A DNA stretch of 47,812 bases from an uncultured Prevotellaceae bacterium (lineage in GTDB: Bacteria; Bacteroidota; Bacteroidia; Bacteroidales; Bacteroidaceae): assembly GCA_946404865.1 (NCBI GenBank), contig CAMJFC010000016.1, positions 1 to 47,812 of the forward strand. The letters are read 5' to 3'. Below, piece after piece: positions 24,511 to 33,114 of this stretch (position 1 is its first letter; every line of letters starts with the position of its first letter). The notes under the pieces were generated by a model that had not been told where the DNA came from, ran no database searches, and saw only the letters and a list, made by a program, of their open reading frames with translations. The translations under genes were made by a program, and so were the position numbers.

Positions 24511-25833
24511 TTATTCACTTTTGTGATAAAACTTGCGGTCAATCTTTCCGTTGAATGTCCTTTTGACGGTTGCCACCTGCTCATAGAGCATCGGAATCTT
24601 GTAGGGTTCCAACCGCTGTTTTAGAAACAGGGCGAGCGCTCTTTTGTTGAGCGGCTCTTCGTCGGTGACAACAAGCAGTTTGAGTGCGGTGCCTGTGATG
24701 GGATGCTTGACGGCGATGCAGACACAGTCGGTGACACCCGCGTAGGAGAGGGCGGCATCTTCCACTTCCGTGGGAGCCACTTTGAATCCTCCCACATTGA
24801 TGACGTCATCCTCTCTGCCGGACAGGTGCAACATGCCTTCCTCGTCAAGGCGACCGATGTCAGAGGTGTATAACGTCCCGTCTCTCAGGATGCGTCCCGT
24901 CCGTTCTGGTTCACCGATATAACCTGACATGAGCGTCGGTCCCTTGCACGCAATACAATTTTTCTCCGTGATGAACACCTGGGCGTGTTTCATGGGCCTT
25001 CCCAAACAGCCGGCCACACAACGCCCGTCATTATAATTATAGGTGCAGATGATGCCCGTCTCGGTAGAGGCATAGGTGTTATACAACCTGCTGTGCGGCA
25101 ATAACTGGCACAGCCGCTGCATGTCGTCGTGGGAGATGGCGGCGGCACCGGTCTCCACAAAATCTATCTTGTCGGCCAGTTCCGCCAGACGGTTGGCGCT
25201 GAACTGGATGAGAATCCTGATGCTGGCGGGAACGAGGAACGTGGCGAACTTCTCCGCAGGATAAGAAAACGCCTCGAAAAAACGATTGATGTCCTTCAGA
25301 CCATCGGTGATGATGAGTGTGGCACCTAACAGCACGACAGGGTATATCTTAGAAAGACTTCCGATGTGATTCAACGGACCGTTGACCACAAAGGCCAGTT
25401 CATGACTGAACCCTTGTCCGTCGATTAAGTTCTCCGCGTCGGCGATGATAGCCCGGTGGCTGACCATCACCCCTTTCGGCATCCCTGTGGTGCCCGTCGT
25501 ATAAAGGATGTCGGCGGTGCCCTCAGGAGCCTGGAATTGGGCGAGGTGCTTGGAGATACGGTCAAACAGCATGTCGGGCGTGTCTTTTTCCAACGGGGCG
25601 ACGACACAGCCGATGCGGTGCAGCGCGAAATACTGAATCAGAAAATCGACCGACTGCGACGAACGCAGCGTCACAATCTGCCCTTTCTGGTACGATGCAC
25701 GTGTGAGATTGCGGCAGTGCGTCATCACCCTGTCGTAGAGCTCGGCGTAGGTGACCGTCTCCTCACCGCACACCACCGCTATCTTGTCAGGATAGCGTCT
25801 CGCGTCTTGTTCGAGATAGTCTTCCAGTGTCAT
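24511..25833 (-). CDS. AMP-dependent acyl/aryl-acid ligase
   Basis: A 440-aa adenylate-forming enzyme that probably activates an aryl or fatty acid and loads it on the adjacent ACP. The core motifs are present: ILYTTGTTGMPKGVMVSH (phosphate loop), YASTE with GIICTY, YTSDIGRLDEEG, SGREDDVINVGGFKV and FNGKIDRK with the catalytic Lys. The N-terminus is short for the superfamily. It overlaps the ACP gene by 4 bp and is the last gene of the polyene-type operon. In known aryl polyene clusters such a ligase activates the starter acid; that role is inferred here. Confidence 0.88.
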   Translation of the reverse strand: MTLEDYLEQDARRYPDKIAVVCGEETVTYAELYDRVMTHCRNLTRASYQKGQIVTLRSSQSVDFLIQYFALHRIGCVVAPLEKDTPDMLFDRISKHLAQFQAPEGTADILYTTGTTGMPKGVMVSHRAIIADAENLIDGQGFSHELAFVVNGPLNHIGSLSKIYPVVLLGATLIITDGLKDINRFFEAFSYPAEKFATFLVPASIRILIQFSANRLAELADKIDFVETGAAAISHDDMQRLCQLLPHSRLYNTYASTETGIICTYNYNDGRCVAGCLGRPMKHAQVFITEKNCIACKGPTLMSGYIGEPERTGRILRDGTLYTSDIGRLDEEGMLHLSGREDDVINVGGFKVAPTEVEDAALSYAGVTDCVCIAVKHPITGTALKLLVVTDEEPLNKRALALFLKQRLEPYKIPMLYEQVATVKRTFNGKIDRKFYHKSE

Positions 25834-26066
25834 TCCGCTTTCGATTTCAAATGATTCTCGACCATACTCACGATGCTGTCTAATGTCTTCAGATTTTTCG
25901 GCGTGGCATCCGTGGCGTCTAATTGGATGCCAAACTCATCGGACAACGTCATGAGTATTGAAGCGACCCCTAAGGAGTCTAATTCAGCAAACAGGAAGTC
26001 TGAGTCGAAGTCCACCAAGGGCAGACTATCTTCCAGCAAAGGCCTTATTCGTTCTTTTAGTTCCAT
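25830..26066 (-). CDS. Acyl carrier protein 1
   Basis: A 78-aa ACP. The phosphopantetheine attachment Ser is S31 in FAELDSLGVASILM, a slight variant of the DSL consensus. It has helical flanks and an acidic middle. The start overlaps nothing upstream; 115 bp of repeat DNA separates it from the exporter gene, while its 3' end overlaps the ligase by 4 bp (ATGA), which suggests it is the ligase's partner. Confidence 0.88.
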   Translation of the reverse strand: MELKERIRPLLEDSLPLVDFDSDFLFAELDSLGVASILMTLSDEFGIQLDATDATPKNLKTLDSIVSMVENHLKSKAE

Positions 26067-26181
26067 GTTTTTTGGGGAGTTTGGGAGTTTAGGAGTTTGG
26101 GAGTTTGGACAATAGTTTAGGAGTGGAGGAGTGAAGGAGTGAAGGAGTGGAGGAGTGGAGGAGTGAAGACATTACTTGCTC
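26067..26181. repeat. GGGAGTTT / GGAGTGAAG repeat inside the operon
   Basis: Between the exporter and ACP 1 genes: GGGAGTTTAGGAGTTTGGG, TTTGGACAATAGTTTAGGAG, then GGAGTGAAGGAGTG runs and GAAGACATTA, the same word order as the other copies. It is the only long gap (115 bp) in the 13-gene operon. Confidence 0.85.
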
Positions 26182-29145
26182 CTATGTGATGATGGTGGGT
26201 TGATGGGATTCGTATGCGCGGGATGTTTCTTCGGTGGGGGCTACCAAGAAGAAGGCCAGACGGTTGGGCTCTTGCCATAACGAGTCGTCCACCGAGGTGA
26301 TGACCTCTATGTTGTCGGCCACATCCATTGCACTGTACTTCGCCAAAGAGGCGGTGACCTCGTCATGGATGCACAGCCACACTTTCTGGTCCTTGTGGAC
26401 CAAAGCGTATAACAGCGCAAATTCTCCCACGCCGCTGTCGATAATCAGGGTCGTATCCGCGGAAGAAGGTGTGTCAATCCATTTCGCATAAGCGTCGTAT
26501 TTCGACAGGTTCCTCCTCACCGCTCTCGTCACGTCCACACCTTTATATCGATACCGGTCCATGACCAGTCCCTTGTAGTCGTCTGCCGTGCCTTTTATAT
26601 TATCGGCAGCCGTGTCCGTGCCGTTTCCTTTTTCTCTATTCTTGCCAAAGAGGCGTTTCTTGCCTTTTGAGAACAACGTTTTCAGCGAGACGGGGCGCAC
26701 CCGATACTGTCCTCTGCGTTTCACTAACCAGTTGAAGATGAGTGGCGGAAACAGATAAGCCATCAATACCACGGAGAACATGCCGACGATGGTCACCTCG
26801 GCCAGGGAGTGGAGTGCGGGATGGCGGGCGACAATCAGTGAGCCGATGCCCACAAACATAATCAGGGCGGAGATGATAATCGAACTCTTATAGGAAGAGA
26901 GCATCTTTCGGCGAAAGGCATACTCGTAGCAAGACCCTTCGGTCATGAAAATGGTATAATCATCACCCTGACCGAAAATAAAGGTGGCTAAAATCACATT
27001 GACAATGTTGAAGTGAATGCCCATCAATCCCATAATCCCCAATATCCACACCCAGCTGATGGCCATGGGGAGGAAGGAGAGAATCGCCAGTTCGATGCTG
27101 CCCAGTGAGAACCATAGGAAGAGGAAAACGATGAGTCCGCACGCCCAACCGATATAATTGAAGTTGTCCGACAAGGTGTTGGCCATGGTGCTGTTCAACG
27201 ATTGAACGTCAAACACATAACTGCCTGCCGACGCTCCCTCGATGCGCTCTTTCACCTCGGAGAGGTGGTCTGGCGACAACGTCAGGATGTCTATCACCTC
27301 ATAGCGGTGATGCTCCTCGTCAACCGAAAGGTAGGATGAAAACAGTTGTTTTGCCCACGGACTGAAATGTTGGAAGTCCTGAACGGGATAATCCGCCGAC
27401 AGAATGTCATAGAAACGGTCAAAGGAATGCGCCGTGAACCCTTCCTGCTCACACATCGCTTTGAATTGATGTTGGAAGAACCCTTCGTATTGATTGACGA
27501 ATCGTTTCCATCGTTCCAACCGCTGTTGCTGTTCTTCTGCGAAAGCCATCAACGGCGAACATCCCGAATAGTCCAATATTTGACGGTCAGTCTTGAGCTG
27601 TCGCAAAAGGGGCTGGGCATCGTGGCTCCGTTTCAGGGCCTCCTCCATCGAACGGCCTTCAGAAACCAGATACAGGGTGGAATGGTCGGATGCCTTCGTC
27701 ATGTGTCTTTGGAAGTATGCCATATCTTCTTTCTGTTCCTCAGACATATAGTTGATATGGTTCATGTCCGAATCAAATTCAGTAAAGAAACTGAAATAGC
27801 CGAAGATGAGGGTGAGCACGATGACCAGGATGACCAACCACGGACGGTTCTCCAACTTCATGTTGCTGACCCGCTCCAACACGGGGATGTGGACACTCGG
27901 GTGCGGTTTGGCGATATGCGGAAGGAAAACGAGGACGAAGATGATGGTTCCGATGAGCAGGAACGAACTGAAGAGACCGAGGTCTCGTAACGCGACCGCG
28001 TCTAATGGCACCAGACACAAGAAGGCGCCAACGGTGGTGATGTTGCCCACAATCAGGGGTGAGGCAATCTCGCGGAGCGTGTTCTTCACATCTTTGCAGT
28101 GATAGAGGTGGGCTATCAAGTGCAGGGGGTAGTTGACCGCGATGCCTAAGATGACCGACGAGATGCCTAAGACGATGAGCGATATCTCATGGTGGAAGAG
28201 CGCGAGTCCACCCAGTCCGAACAGCCATCCCCACCCGATAGACACGGCGATCAGCAGGAGGTTTTTGACGCTGCGGAAGGTGAACAGCAACAATAATAAG
28301 ATGAACGTGACGGCAATCGCAACCGACCAGATACTGTCTTTCTTGATTTGTGAGGCATTGCCCACTGCGATGACAGGGCCGCCCGTGAGATGGATGCCGA
28401 CACTGTCAGCAGTGGCACAGACAGAGTGCGCGCACGACTCGAGCCGCTTCAGCAGCCGGCCGTTGTTCTCCGTCTCGCTCGAACCGTAGGGCGAAGAGAT
28501 GATGACGACAGCTTTCTTCATGTCGGGCGAGAAGATATAACCGTCCAGCATCTCGTAATTCAACGAACTCGACGAGCCCTGCATACGCGACATCAGTGGC
28601 GCGAACAACCCAAGCGGGTCGAGGCTGATATGGTCCATGAAGGAATCGCCGCCCGGCATCAGCAGCATGTCCCTGTCGTCTTGCAGTTGTCGGGTCATGC
28701 GTTCGGGGTCGGCCAGCAGACTGTCTATCCGCTTGTAATCATCATCCTGTAGGAAGTATGGCAGATGGGCATAAACGAAATCCGTGACATCCGCCATATG
28801 CTCGATGTCGATTTGTGCCATCATGTGCAAGTCAGACAGGACGGAGTCTTCTTCCACCTCCGTGGTGAAGGCATTGATGGCTTCGATGAGCGCATCCGGC
28901 GCGGTTGTCGTTGTGTCTTGACACGTGAAAATGGCAATCATGTTGTTGGCCCCGGAGATATCCTGATAGACGCGTAGTGCGTCCTGGTTCTTCCCTTTTA
29001 GGGGTAAGAAGTCTGAGATGTCTTCCTTGTAATTGATGCGCGTCACCTGTAGCACCAGGAAACCGCTGATGACAAGGAAGAGCAGGAAACACAGCCATGG
29101 GTGCTTCCTGAAAAAATGATATAATCTCAGAACGACGGTGGCCAT
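26182..29145 (-). CDS. MMPL/RND exporter fused to a methyltransferase-like domain
   Basis: A 987-aa inner-membrane protein. It has the RND layout: a first helix (about 15-33, WLCFLLFLVISGFLVLQV), an external domain (35-260), five or six helices (265-415, with ITTVGAFLCLVPLDAVALRD), a second helix and external domain (435-660), and a second helix bundle (665-810, with FGQGDDYTIFMTEG). MMPL relatives export lipids or polyenes. After residue about 860 a soluble tail (DRYRYKGVDVTRAVRRNL, then LIIDSGVGEFALLYALV) resembles the Rossmann start of class I methyltransferases, but its later motifs are weak. The tail may be a degenerate or regulatory domain. Likely role: export of the finished polyene lipid. 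Confidence 0.85.
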   Translation of the reverse strand: MATVVLRLYHFFRKHPWLCFLLFLVISGFLVLQVTRINYKEDISDFLPLKGKNQDALRVYQDISGANNMIAIFTCQDTTTTAPDALIEAINAFTTEVEEDSVLSDLHMMAQIDIEHMADVTDFVYAHLPYFLQDDDYKRIDSLLADPERMTRQLQDDRDMLLMPGGDSFMDHISLDPLGLFAPLMSRMQGSSSSLNYEMLDGYIFSPDMKKAVVIISSPYGSSETENNGRLLKRLESCAHSVCATADSVGIHLTGGPVIAVGNASQIKKDSIWSVAIAVTFILLLLLFTFRSVKNLLLIAVSIGWGWLFGLGGLALFHHEISLIVLGISSVILGIAVNYPLHLIAHLYHCKDVKNTLREIASPLIVGNITTVGAFLCLVPLDAVALRDLGLFSSFLLIGTIIFVLVFLPHIAKPHPSVHIPVLERVSNMKLENRPWLVILVIVLTLIFGYFSFFTEFDSDMNHINYMSEEQKEDMAYFQRHMTKASDHSTLYLVSEGRSMEEALKRSHDAQPLLRQLKTDRQILDYSGCSPLMAFAEEQQQRLERWKRFVNQYEGFFQHQFKAMCEQEGFTAHSFDRFYDILSADYPVQDFQHFSPWAKQLFSSYLSVDEEHHRYEVIDILTLSPDHLSEVKERIEGASAGSYVFDVQSLNSTMANTLSDNFNYIGWACGLIVFLFLWFSLGSIELAILSFLPMAISWVWILGIMGLMGIHFNIVNVILATFIFGQGDDYTIFMTEGSCYEYAFRRKMLSSYKSSIIISALIMFVGIGSLIVARHPALHSLAEVTIVGMFSVVLMAYLFPPLIFNWLVKRRGQYRVRPVSLKTLFSKGKKRLFGKNREKGNGTDTAADNIKGTADDYKGLVMDRYRYKGVDVTRAVRRNLSKYDAYAKWIDTPSSADTTLIIDSGVGEFALLYALVHKDQKVWLCIHDEVTASLAKYSAMDVADNIEVITSVDDSLWQEPNRLAFFLVAPTEETSRAYESHQPTIIT

Positions 29146-29190
29146 ACCTCTTCTTTGAAGGTTTAGGGTTTAGGGTTGAGGGGGTGTTTG

Positions 29191-30315
29191 TTATTTGTTA
29201 TCGATGGGGTTGGAATAAATGCCCAAGAAGATATCCCGCAGTTGCTCCAGGTCGCAGGTGTCGAAACGCTCCAGTTTATCCATCCGCTTGAGGAATGTTT
29301 CGCGCTGCTCGGGGGTATAAAGCCCTTGGTACTTCGTGTTGCCGAACCGGATGTCGTGCGCGATGTAATTGTTCGGATAGAGCCGGTAGGCTGTATTGAT
29401 ACGCCGGTCTAACAACTTAGCCACGGCCTTGTGGTATTCATTGTTGGTGAGCCGCTCAAAAGCACCCAGTTCGGCCACGGAGATGGGTTCGCACAATTCA
29501 AAATGCACGTTACCCTTGGGCTGCAACAGTCCTGTGAGGATGCTGTTGAGGTCCTCGCCCGGTTTCTTGGTGTATTTGGTATATTGCGACTCATACAGTT
29601 CCAGGGCTTTCAAGATGTCGCAGGGCTCCCATTCGTAAGAAACCGAGACGGGCACGATGTTTAAATCGGCCAACGCCTTGATTTTGTCCGACGGTTCACT
29701 CAGACAGAACATCTTAATCACTCCCTGGTCGGTCGCGTCAATGCCGTTCTTGGTGCGTCCGTTGCGCTGTGCAATCCAGACCGACTGGTGCTTCTCTTTG
29801 ATGACATGGCGGATGTATTCAGACAGGTGAAGCGATTTCTTGTAAAACTCCTTGATGTTGCCGCCGGGGCGCTCCACCTTGAACATCTTGTTCGACTTGC
29901 CGATGTCAACCACCAGTTGGTTCATCATCAGGTTGGTGCCGAACGTAATCTCTGTTGTGTCAAATCCTTTGAGAACAAAGAAATATTGCAACAGACTGGA
30001 ATCCAACATGATGTCACGGTGGTTGGAGACATACAGATACGACTTGTCAGGACTTAACCGTTCGATGCCCGAGCAGGAGAAACGGGTGATGCTGTTCTCG
30101 ATGACACGCTGGTTCACCAAGCGCATCGTTTCCGTTTGAAACTGACGTACCGTAGTAAACGAGGCAATCCGTTTTCTGACCGACTCCACGGGCTCGTCAG
30201 GATAGACGTATGACGCCACCAGAGGGAAGGGGACACTCTTGGCGATGCGTTGCATGGCCGCAGGTATCTCCTCTTCGTTATAAGGGCGGATATCGTCAAA
30301 TTTTGATTCGTTCAT
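29191..30315 (-). CDS. 1-acylglycerol-3-phosphate acyltransferase-like (PlsC) protein
   Basis: A 374-aa acyltransferase. The key motif is YVSNHRDIMLDSSLL, where the spacing from His to the acidic residue is one longer than the usual HX4D, as in a known subgroup of large PlsC-like proteins. LVVDIGKSNKMFKVER and the SVWIAQRNGRTKNGIDATD substrate segment follow. Its job may be to move a polyene or fatty acyl group to a lipid. The ATG at 30315 (MNESKFDDIRPYNEEEIP) was chosen over longer in-frame options that overlap the esterase gene; the gap to that gene is 2 bp. Confidence 0.82.
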   Translation of the reverse strand: MNESKFDDIRPYNEEEIPAAMQRIAKSVPFPLVASYVYPDEPVESVRKRIASFTTVRQFQTETMRLVNQRVIENSITRFSCSGIERLSPDKSYLYVSNHRDIMLDSSLLQYFFVLKGFDTTEITFGTNLMMNQLVVDIGKSNKMFKVERPGGNIKEFYKKSLHLSEYIRHVIKEKHQSVWIAQRNGRTKNGIDATDQGVIKMFCLSEPSDKIKALADLNIVPVSVSYEWEPCDILKALELYESQYTKYTKKPGEDLNSILTGLLQPKGNVHFELCEPISVAELGAFERLTNNEYHKAVAKLLDRRINTAYRLYPNNYIAHDIRFGNTKYQGLYTPEQRETFLKRMDKLERFDTCDLEQLRDIFLGIYSNPIDNK

Positions 30316-30317
30316 AT

Positions 30318-31208
30318 CTATCGTATTTGAATTGTTTTCAACCATTCTAAAAAGTGATACTTCCACTGCCGGGATTCGCTTGAGCCTTTCACGTCGGACA
30401 CACCGAAACCATGACCGCCAGTGGCGTACTGTAAATACTGATGAGGCACCCGGTGGGCGGTCAGCGCGGAGTCCAGCAATACGGAATTGCGCCAATCGAC
30501 GACGGGGTCGTCTTTGCAGTTGACCAGAAAGACAGGCGGACAGTCCGCTGTCACATGTTTCTCTAATGACAAGGCGTCTTGCAACTGCTTGTCGCCTTTT
30601 TTGTTATCGCCCAGCAAGGCCCGTCTGGATCGTTTGTGGGTGCATGGCGACGACATGGACACCACAGGATAGATAGCAGCCACAAAGCGGGGACGGACTG
30701 GGGGCGCCGTCGTTTCCGCCACCGACATGACCAGGTGGCCGCCGGCCGAAAAGCCCATCACACCAATCTTGCACGTGTCAATCCCATATTCTCCGGCCCG
30801 CGACCTGACCCAATGAAGCGTCTGGATGAGGTCCTCCTGCGGGTCGGGGTAGCGGTTGCCGCGGAAGAGGTACCTGAAGCGGGTGATGAATGCCGGCACA
30901 TATGCCGTGCGGTATCTCAGGACGAACGCCGACATGCCTTGGCTGTTCAGCCATTCAGCCACCTCGGTGCCTTCAGTCTTCATGTCATGCCAGAAATAAC
31001 TGCCGCCCGGACATACGATGACGGCCGCATTCCCCTGTCCCGGCACCAGGTAAGGCGTCAGTTCCACCTTCTTATGCTTCGTCCCCTCCCAGATGTTGAT
31101 TTGGGCATGGACGACGTGCAAGCAACAGCAGCAAACCACCAATATGATGGCTCTGCATCTGCGTTGATGAGATTTGCCGCCGATGATTATCGCTGTTCTC
31201 TTAGACAT
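30318..31208 (-). CDS. Secreted alpha/beta-hydrolase (esterase/peptidase S9-like)
   Basis: A 296-aa exported hydrolase. The signal segment is cysteine-rich (AIILVVCCCCLHVVHAQ). The oxyanion region is VIVCPGGSYFWHD, the nucleophile Ser is in MGFSAGGHLVMS, the Asp in CKDDPVVDW, and the His in GGHGFGV, giving a full triad. It resembles BD-FAE/acetyl-xylan-esterase-type enzymes. The start at 31208 overlaps the upstream gene by 8 bp. Its place in a polyene-lipid operon is unusual; it might act on an ester-linked intermediate at the periplasmic side, which is inference only. Confidence 0.8.
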   Translation of the reverse strand: MSKRTAIIIGGKSHQRRCRAIILVVCCCCLHVVHAQINIWEGTKHKKVELTPYLVPGQGNAAVIVCPGGSYFWHDMKTEGTEVAEWLNSQGMSAFVLRYRTAYVPAFITRFRYLFRGNRYPDPQEDLIQTLHWVRSRAGEYGIDTCKIGVMGFSAGGHLVMSVAETTAPPVRPRFVAAIYPVVSMSSPCTHKRSRRALLGDNKKGDKQLQDALSLEKHVTADCPPVFLVNCKDDPVVDWRNSVLLDSALTAHRVPHQYLQYATGGHGFGVSDVKGSSESRQWKYHFLEWLKTIQIR

Positions 31209-32706
31209 CTTGTTCGATTCGGTTACACATTTCTTCGTAGATGTGCTCGTAGTGGTGGCGCATGGTTGACGCTTGTTTGCGGAGACTGCCCATCTCGGAC
31301 AGTTGCTCGGGCGTGAAGCGTGTTCCCACCTCAATGAGAATGGGACCTTTCCTCAAGGTATGTTTCTTCTTGGGCAACACCCGCCCCGGTCCGTACAGGT
31401 ACATGGGCAGGATGTCCAGATGGAGTTGTTCCGCCACGAAGAAGGCTCCTTGGTGAAACCGTTTTATCTTGCAGTCGGAGGAGCGGGTGCCTTCGGGATA
31501 GATGGCGATGTGATAACCCCGGCGGACCAAGTCTTCCAATTTGGGTAGGAGTTGTTCCACACCGTCTGTGACGGGGTAGAACTCCGCATTGCGGATGATG
31601 GCGCCATAGACTGGGTTGTTCCACACCCAGTTGTTGGTCAGGAAAACCATCTTCGGTGTGAAAATCAACTGGCACATCAAGTCAAGGTGCGACTGGTGAT
31701 TGCAGATGATGACCGAAGGCTTCTCGAAATCCTCGTCGCCCTTGATGTCGGACGAGAAGCGTGTTCCGGGGATGCCGATGTGAAACATCAAGGCGCGGGC
31801 GAAACGGTGGATGATTCGATGGATGTTGAGCCGTTTTTTCTCCGTCATTTTCCCGATTTTGGCATACAACCAGACAGCGGGAGAAAGGAACAGCATGATG
31901 ACAATCACGCAGAAGAGAATGGCCACGAACGTGCGGACGTATTTGGCGAGGAATCGCCAGAGTCGCAGCGGCAGACCATACACAACGGCAAGCACGCATA
32001 AGACCGTGTTGAGCAGGCTGATGCGGGCAAAGTCGGCACCGGGCCGGAAGTGACTCACCCTTTCCTCGCGCGACGGGTAATACACGTCGATAGGGATGGA
32101 GAACAGTTCCACGCCATGCCATGAGGCGAAGACCAGCAGTTCCAGTTCTGCCTCATAGCGCGAGGTCAGCAACGACAGACCGTAAAGTTTCTTCAGCGGA
32201 TAGAGGCGGTATCCCGTTTGTGTGTCGTTCAACTTCCTGCCCGTCTGTACCATGAACCAGAAGTTGGAGAATTTGTTGGCAAACGAACTGCCCGACGAGC
32301 GGTCAACACCCGAAAGATTCCGTTCGCCGATAATCAGTGCGCCGGGATGTTCTTGGTTGGCCTTGAGGAAGAGCGGGATGTCGCTGGGGTAATGCTGGCC
32401 GTCGGCATCGATGGTGATGGCATAAGCGAACCCCATTTCTTTCGCTTTCTGAAACCCTTTTTTCAGCGCAAACCCCTTCCCCCTGTTTCGGGCGATATCC
32501 ACCACGGTGATGCCCTCTGTGGCGTCGAGCAACTCACGCGTGTGGTCCGTGCTGCCGTCATTGACCACAATCACATCCTGACAATAGCAGAGACAGCCCT
32601 CAATGACACGTCCTACGGTGGTGCCATTGTTGAACGTCGGAATCACCACGCAGATGCCTCGTGCGTGCAACGTCTCTCTTATAGGGTTGTCGATAGGGTC
32701 ATTCAT
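31201..32706 (-). CDS. GT2 glycosyltransferase fused to a PlsC-type acyltransferase
   Basis: A 501-aa bifunctional protein. Residues about 15-240 form a GT2 domain of the DPM type: CVVIPTFNNGTTVGRVI, DVIVVNDGSTDHT, RNRGKGFALKKGF and TIDADGQHYPSDI (DXD-like). A membrane segment lies at about 262-285 (VAILFCVIVIMLFLSPAVWLY). Residues about 320-490 form a PlsC domain with HX4D (ICNHQSHLDLM), AIYPEGTRSS and IPMYLYG. Such GT-AT fusions occur in Bacteroidetes aryl polyene/flexirubin clusters and may build the lipid or sugar anchor. All key residues of both domains appear present. Confidence 0.87.
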   Translation of the reverse strand: MNDPIDNPIRETLHARGICVVIPTFNNGTTVGRVIEGCLCYCQDVIVVNDGSTDHTRELLDATEGITVVDIARNRGKGFALKKGFQKAKEMGFAYAITIDADGQHYPSDIPLFLKANQEHPGALIIGERNLSGVDRSSGSSFANKFSNFWFMVQTGRKLNDTQTGYRLYPLKKLYGLSLLTSRYEAELELLVFASWHGVELFSIPIDVYYPSREERVSHFRPGADFARISLLNTVLCVLAVVYGLPLRLWRFLAKYVRTFVAILFCVIVIMLFLSPAVWLYAKIGKMTEKKRLNIHRIIHRFARALMFHIGIPGTRFSSDIKGDEDFEKPSVIICNHQSHLDLMCQLIFTPKMVFLTNNWVWNNPVYGAIIRNAEFYPVTDGVEQLLPKLEDLVRRGYHIAIYPEGTRSSDCKIKRFHQGAFFVAEQLHLDILPMYLYGPGRVLPKKKHTLRKGPILIEVGTRFTPEQLSEMGSLRKQASTMRHHYEHIYEEMCNRIEQDV

Positions 32707-32760
32707 ATTTCTTCATTCACTCGGTCAAAGGCGATAAACACATTATTTCCGCCCCGGGAC

Positions 32761-33114
32761 TCATTTGGCAATCAAGCAGCAGCCGGCGATGATGAAAGCC
32801 ACCCCCATCCACTTCGTCGCTGATACCGTCTCGTGAAAGAAAATCATCGCAGCCAGCATGCCGAAGACATAACTCAGACTGATCATGGGGTAGGCCAGGC
32901 TGAAAGGGAAATTCTTGAGGATGTAAATCCACAGCAGCGAACCCAGGGCGAAACACACACCAGAGGCGGCAAGCTGCCAGTTGACCAAAAGACTGCCCCA
33001 AAACGCTTTCGTCCAACCGAAAGGGGGCAACTTGGCCAAGGCGAATTTCAGGAAGACCTGGCACGCCGTGAGCAGAATGCTCTGGAGGATAGAGAGGGGG
33101 ATTATTTTCCACAT
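32761..33114 (-). CDS. Small EamA/EmrE-like four-helix membrane protein
   Basis: A 117-aa hydrophobic protein with four predicted helices (about 3-22, 36-55, 62-82, 95-115), like a half-size EamA or SMR transporter. The PFSLAYPMISLSYVFGMLAA stretch is typical of the family, as in the undecaprenyl-aminoarabinose flippase subunits ArnE/F. The ATG at 33114 overlaps the ketosynthase stop by 13 bp. It may flip a lipid-linked intermediate or help the exporter; no substrate can be read. Confidence 0.78.
   Translation of the reverse strand: MWKIIPLSILQSILLTACQVFLKFALAKLPPFGWTKAFWGSLLVNWQLAASGVCFALGSLLWIYILKNFPFSLAYPMISLSYVFGMLAAMIFFHETVSATKWMGVAFIIAGCCLIAK

Noticed and set aside
29157..29180. Telomere-like GGTTTAGGGTTTAGGG stretch
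   Set aside because: Only two or three units in a gene gap; it fits the local G-rich gap repeats better than any telomere or replication function.
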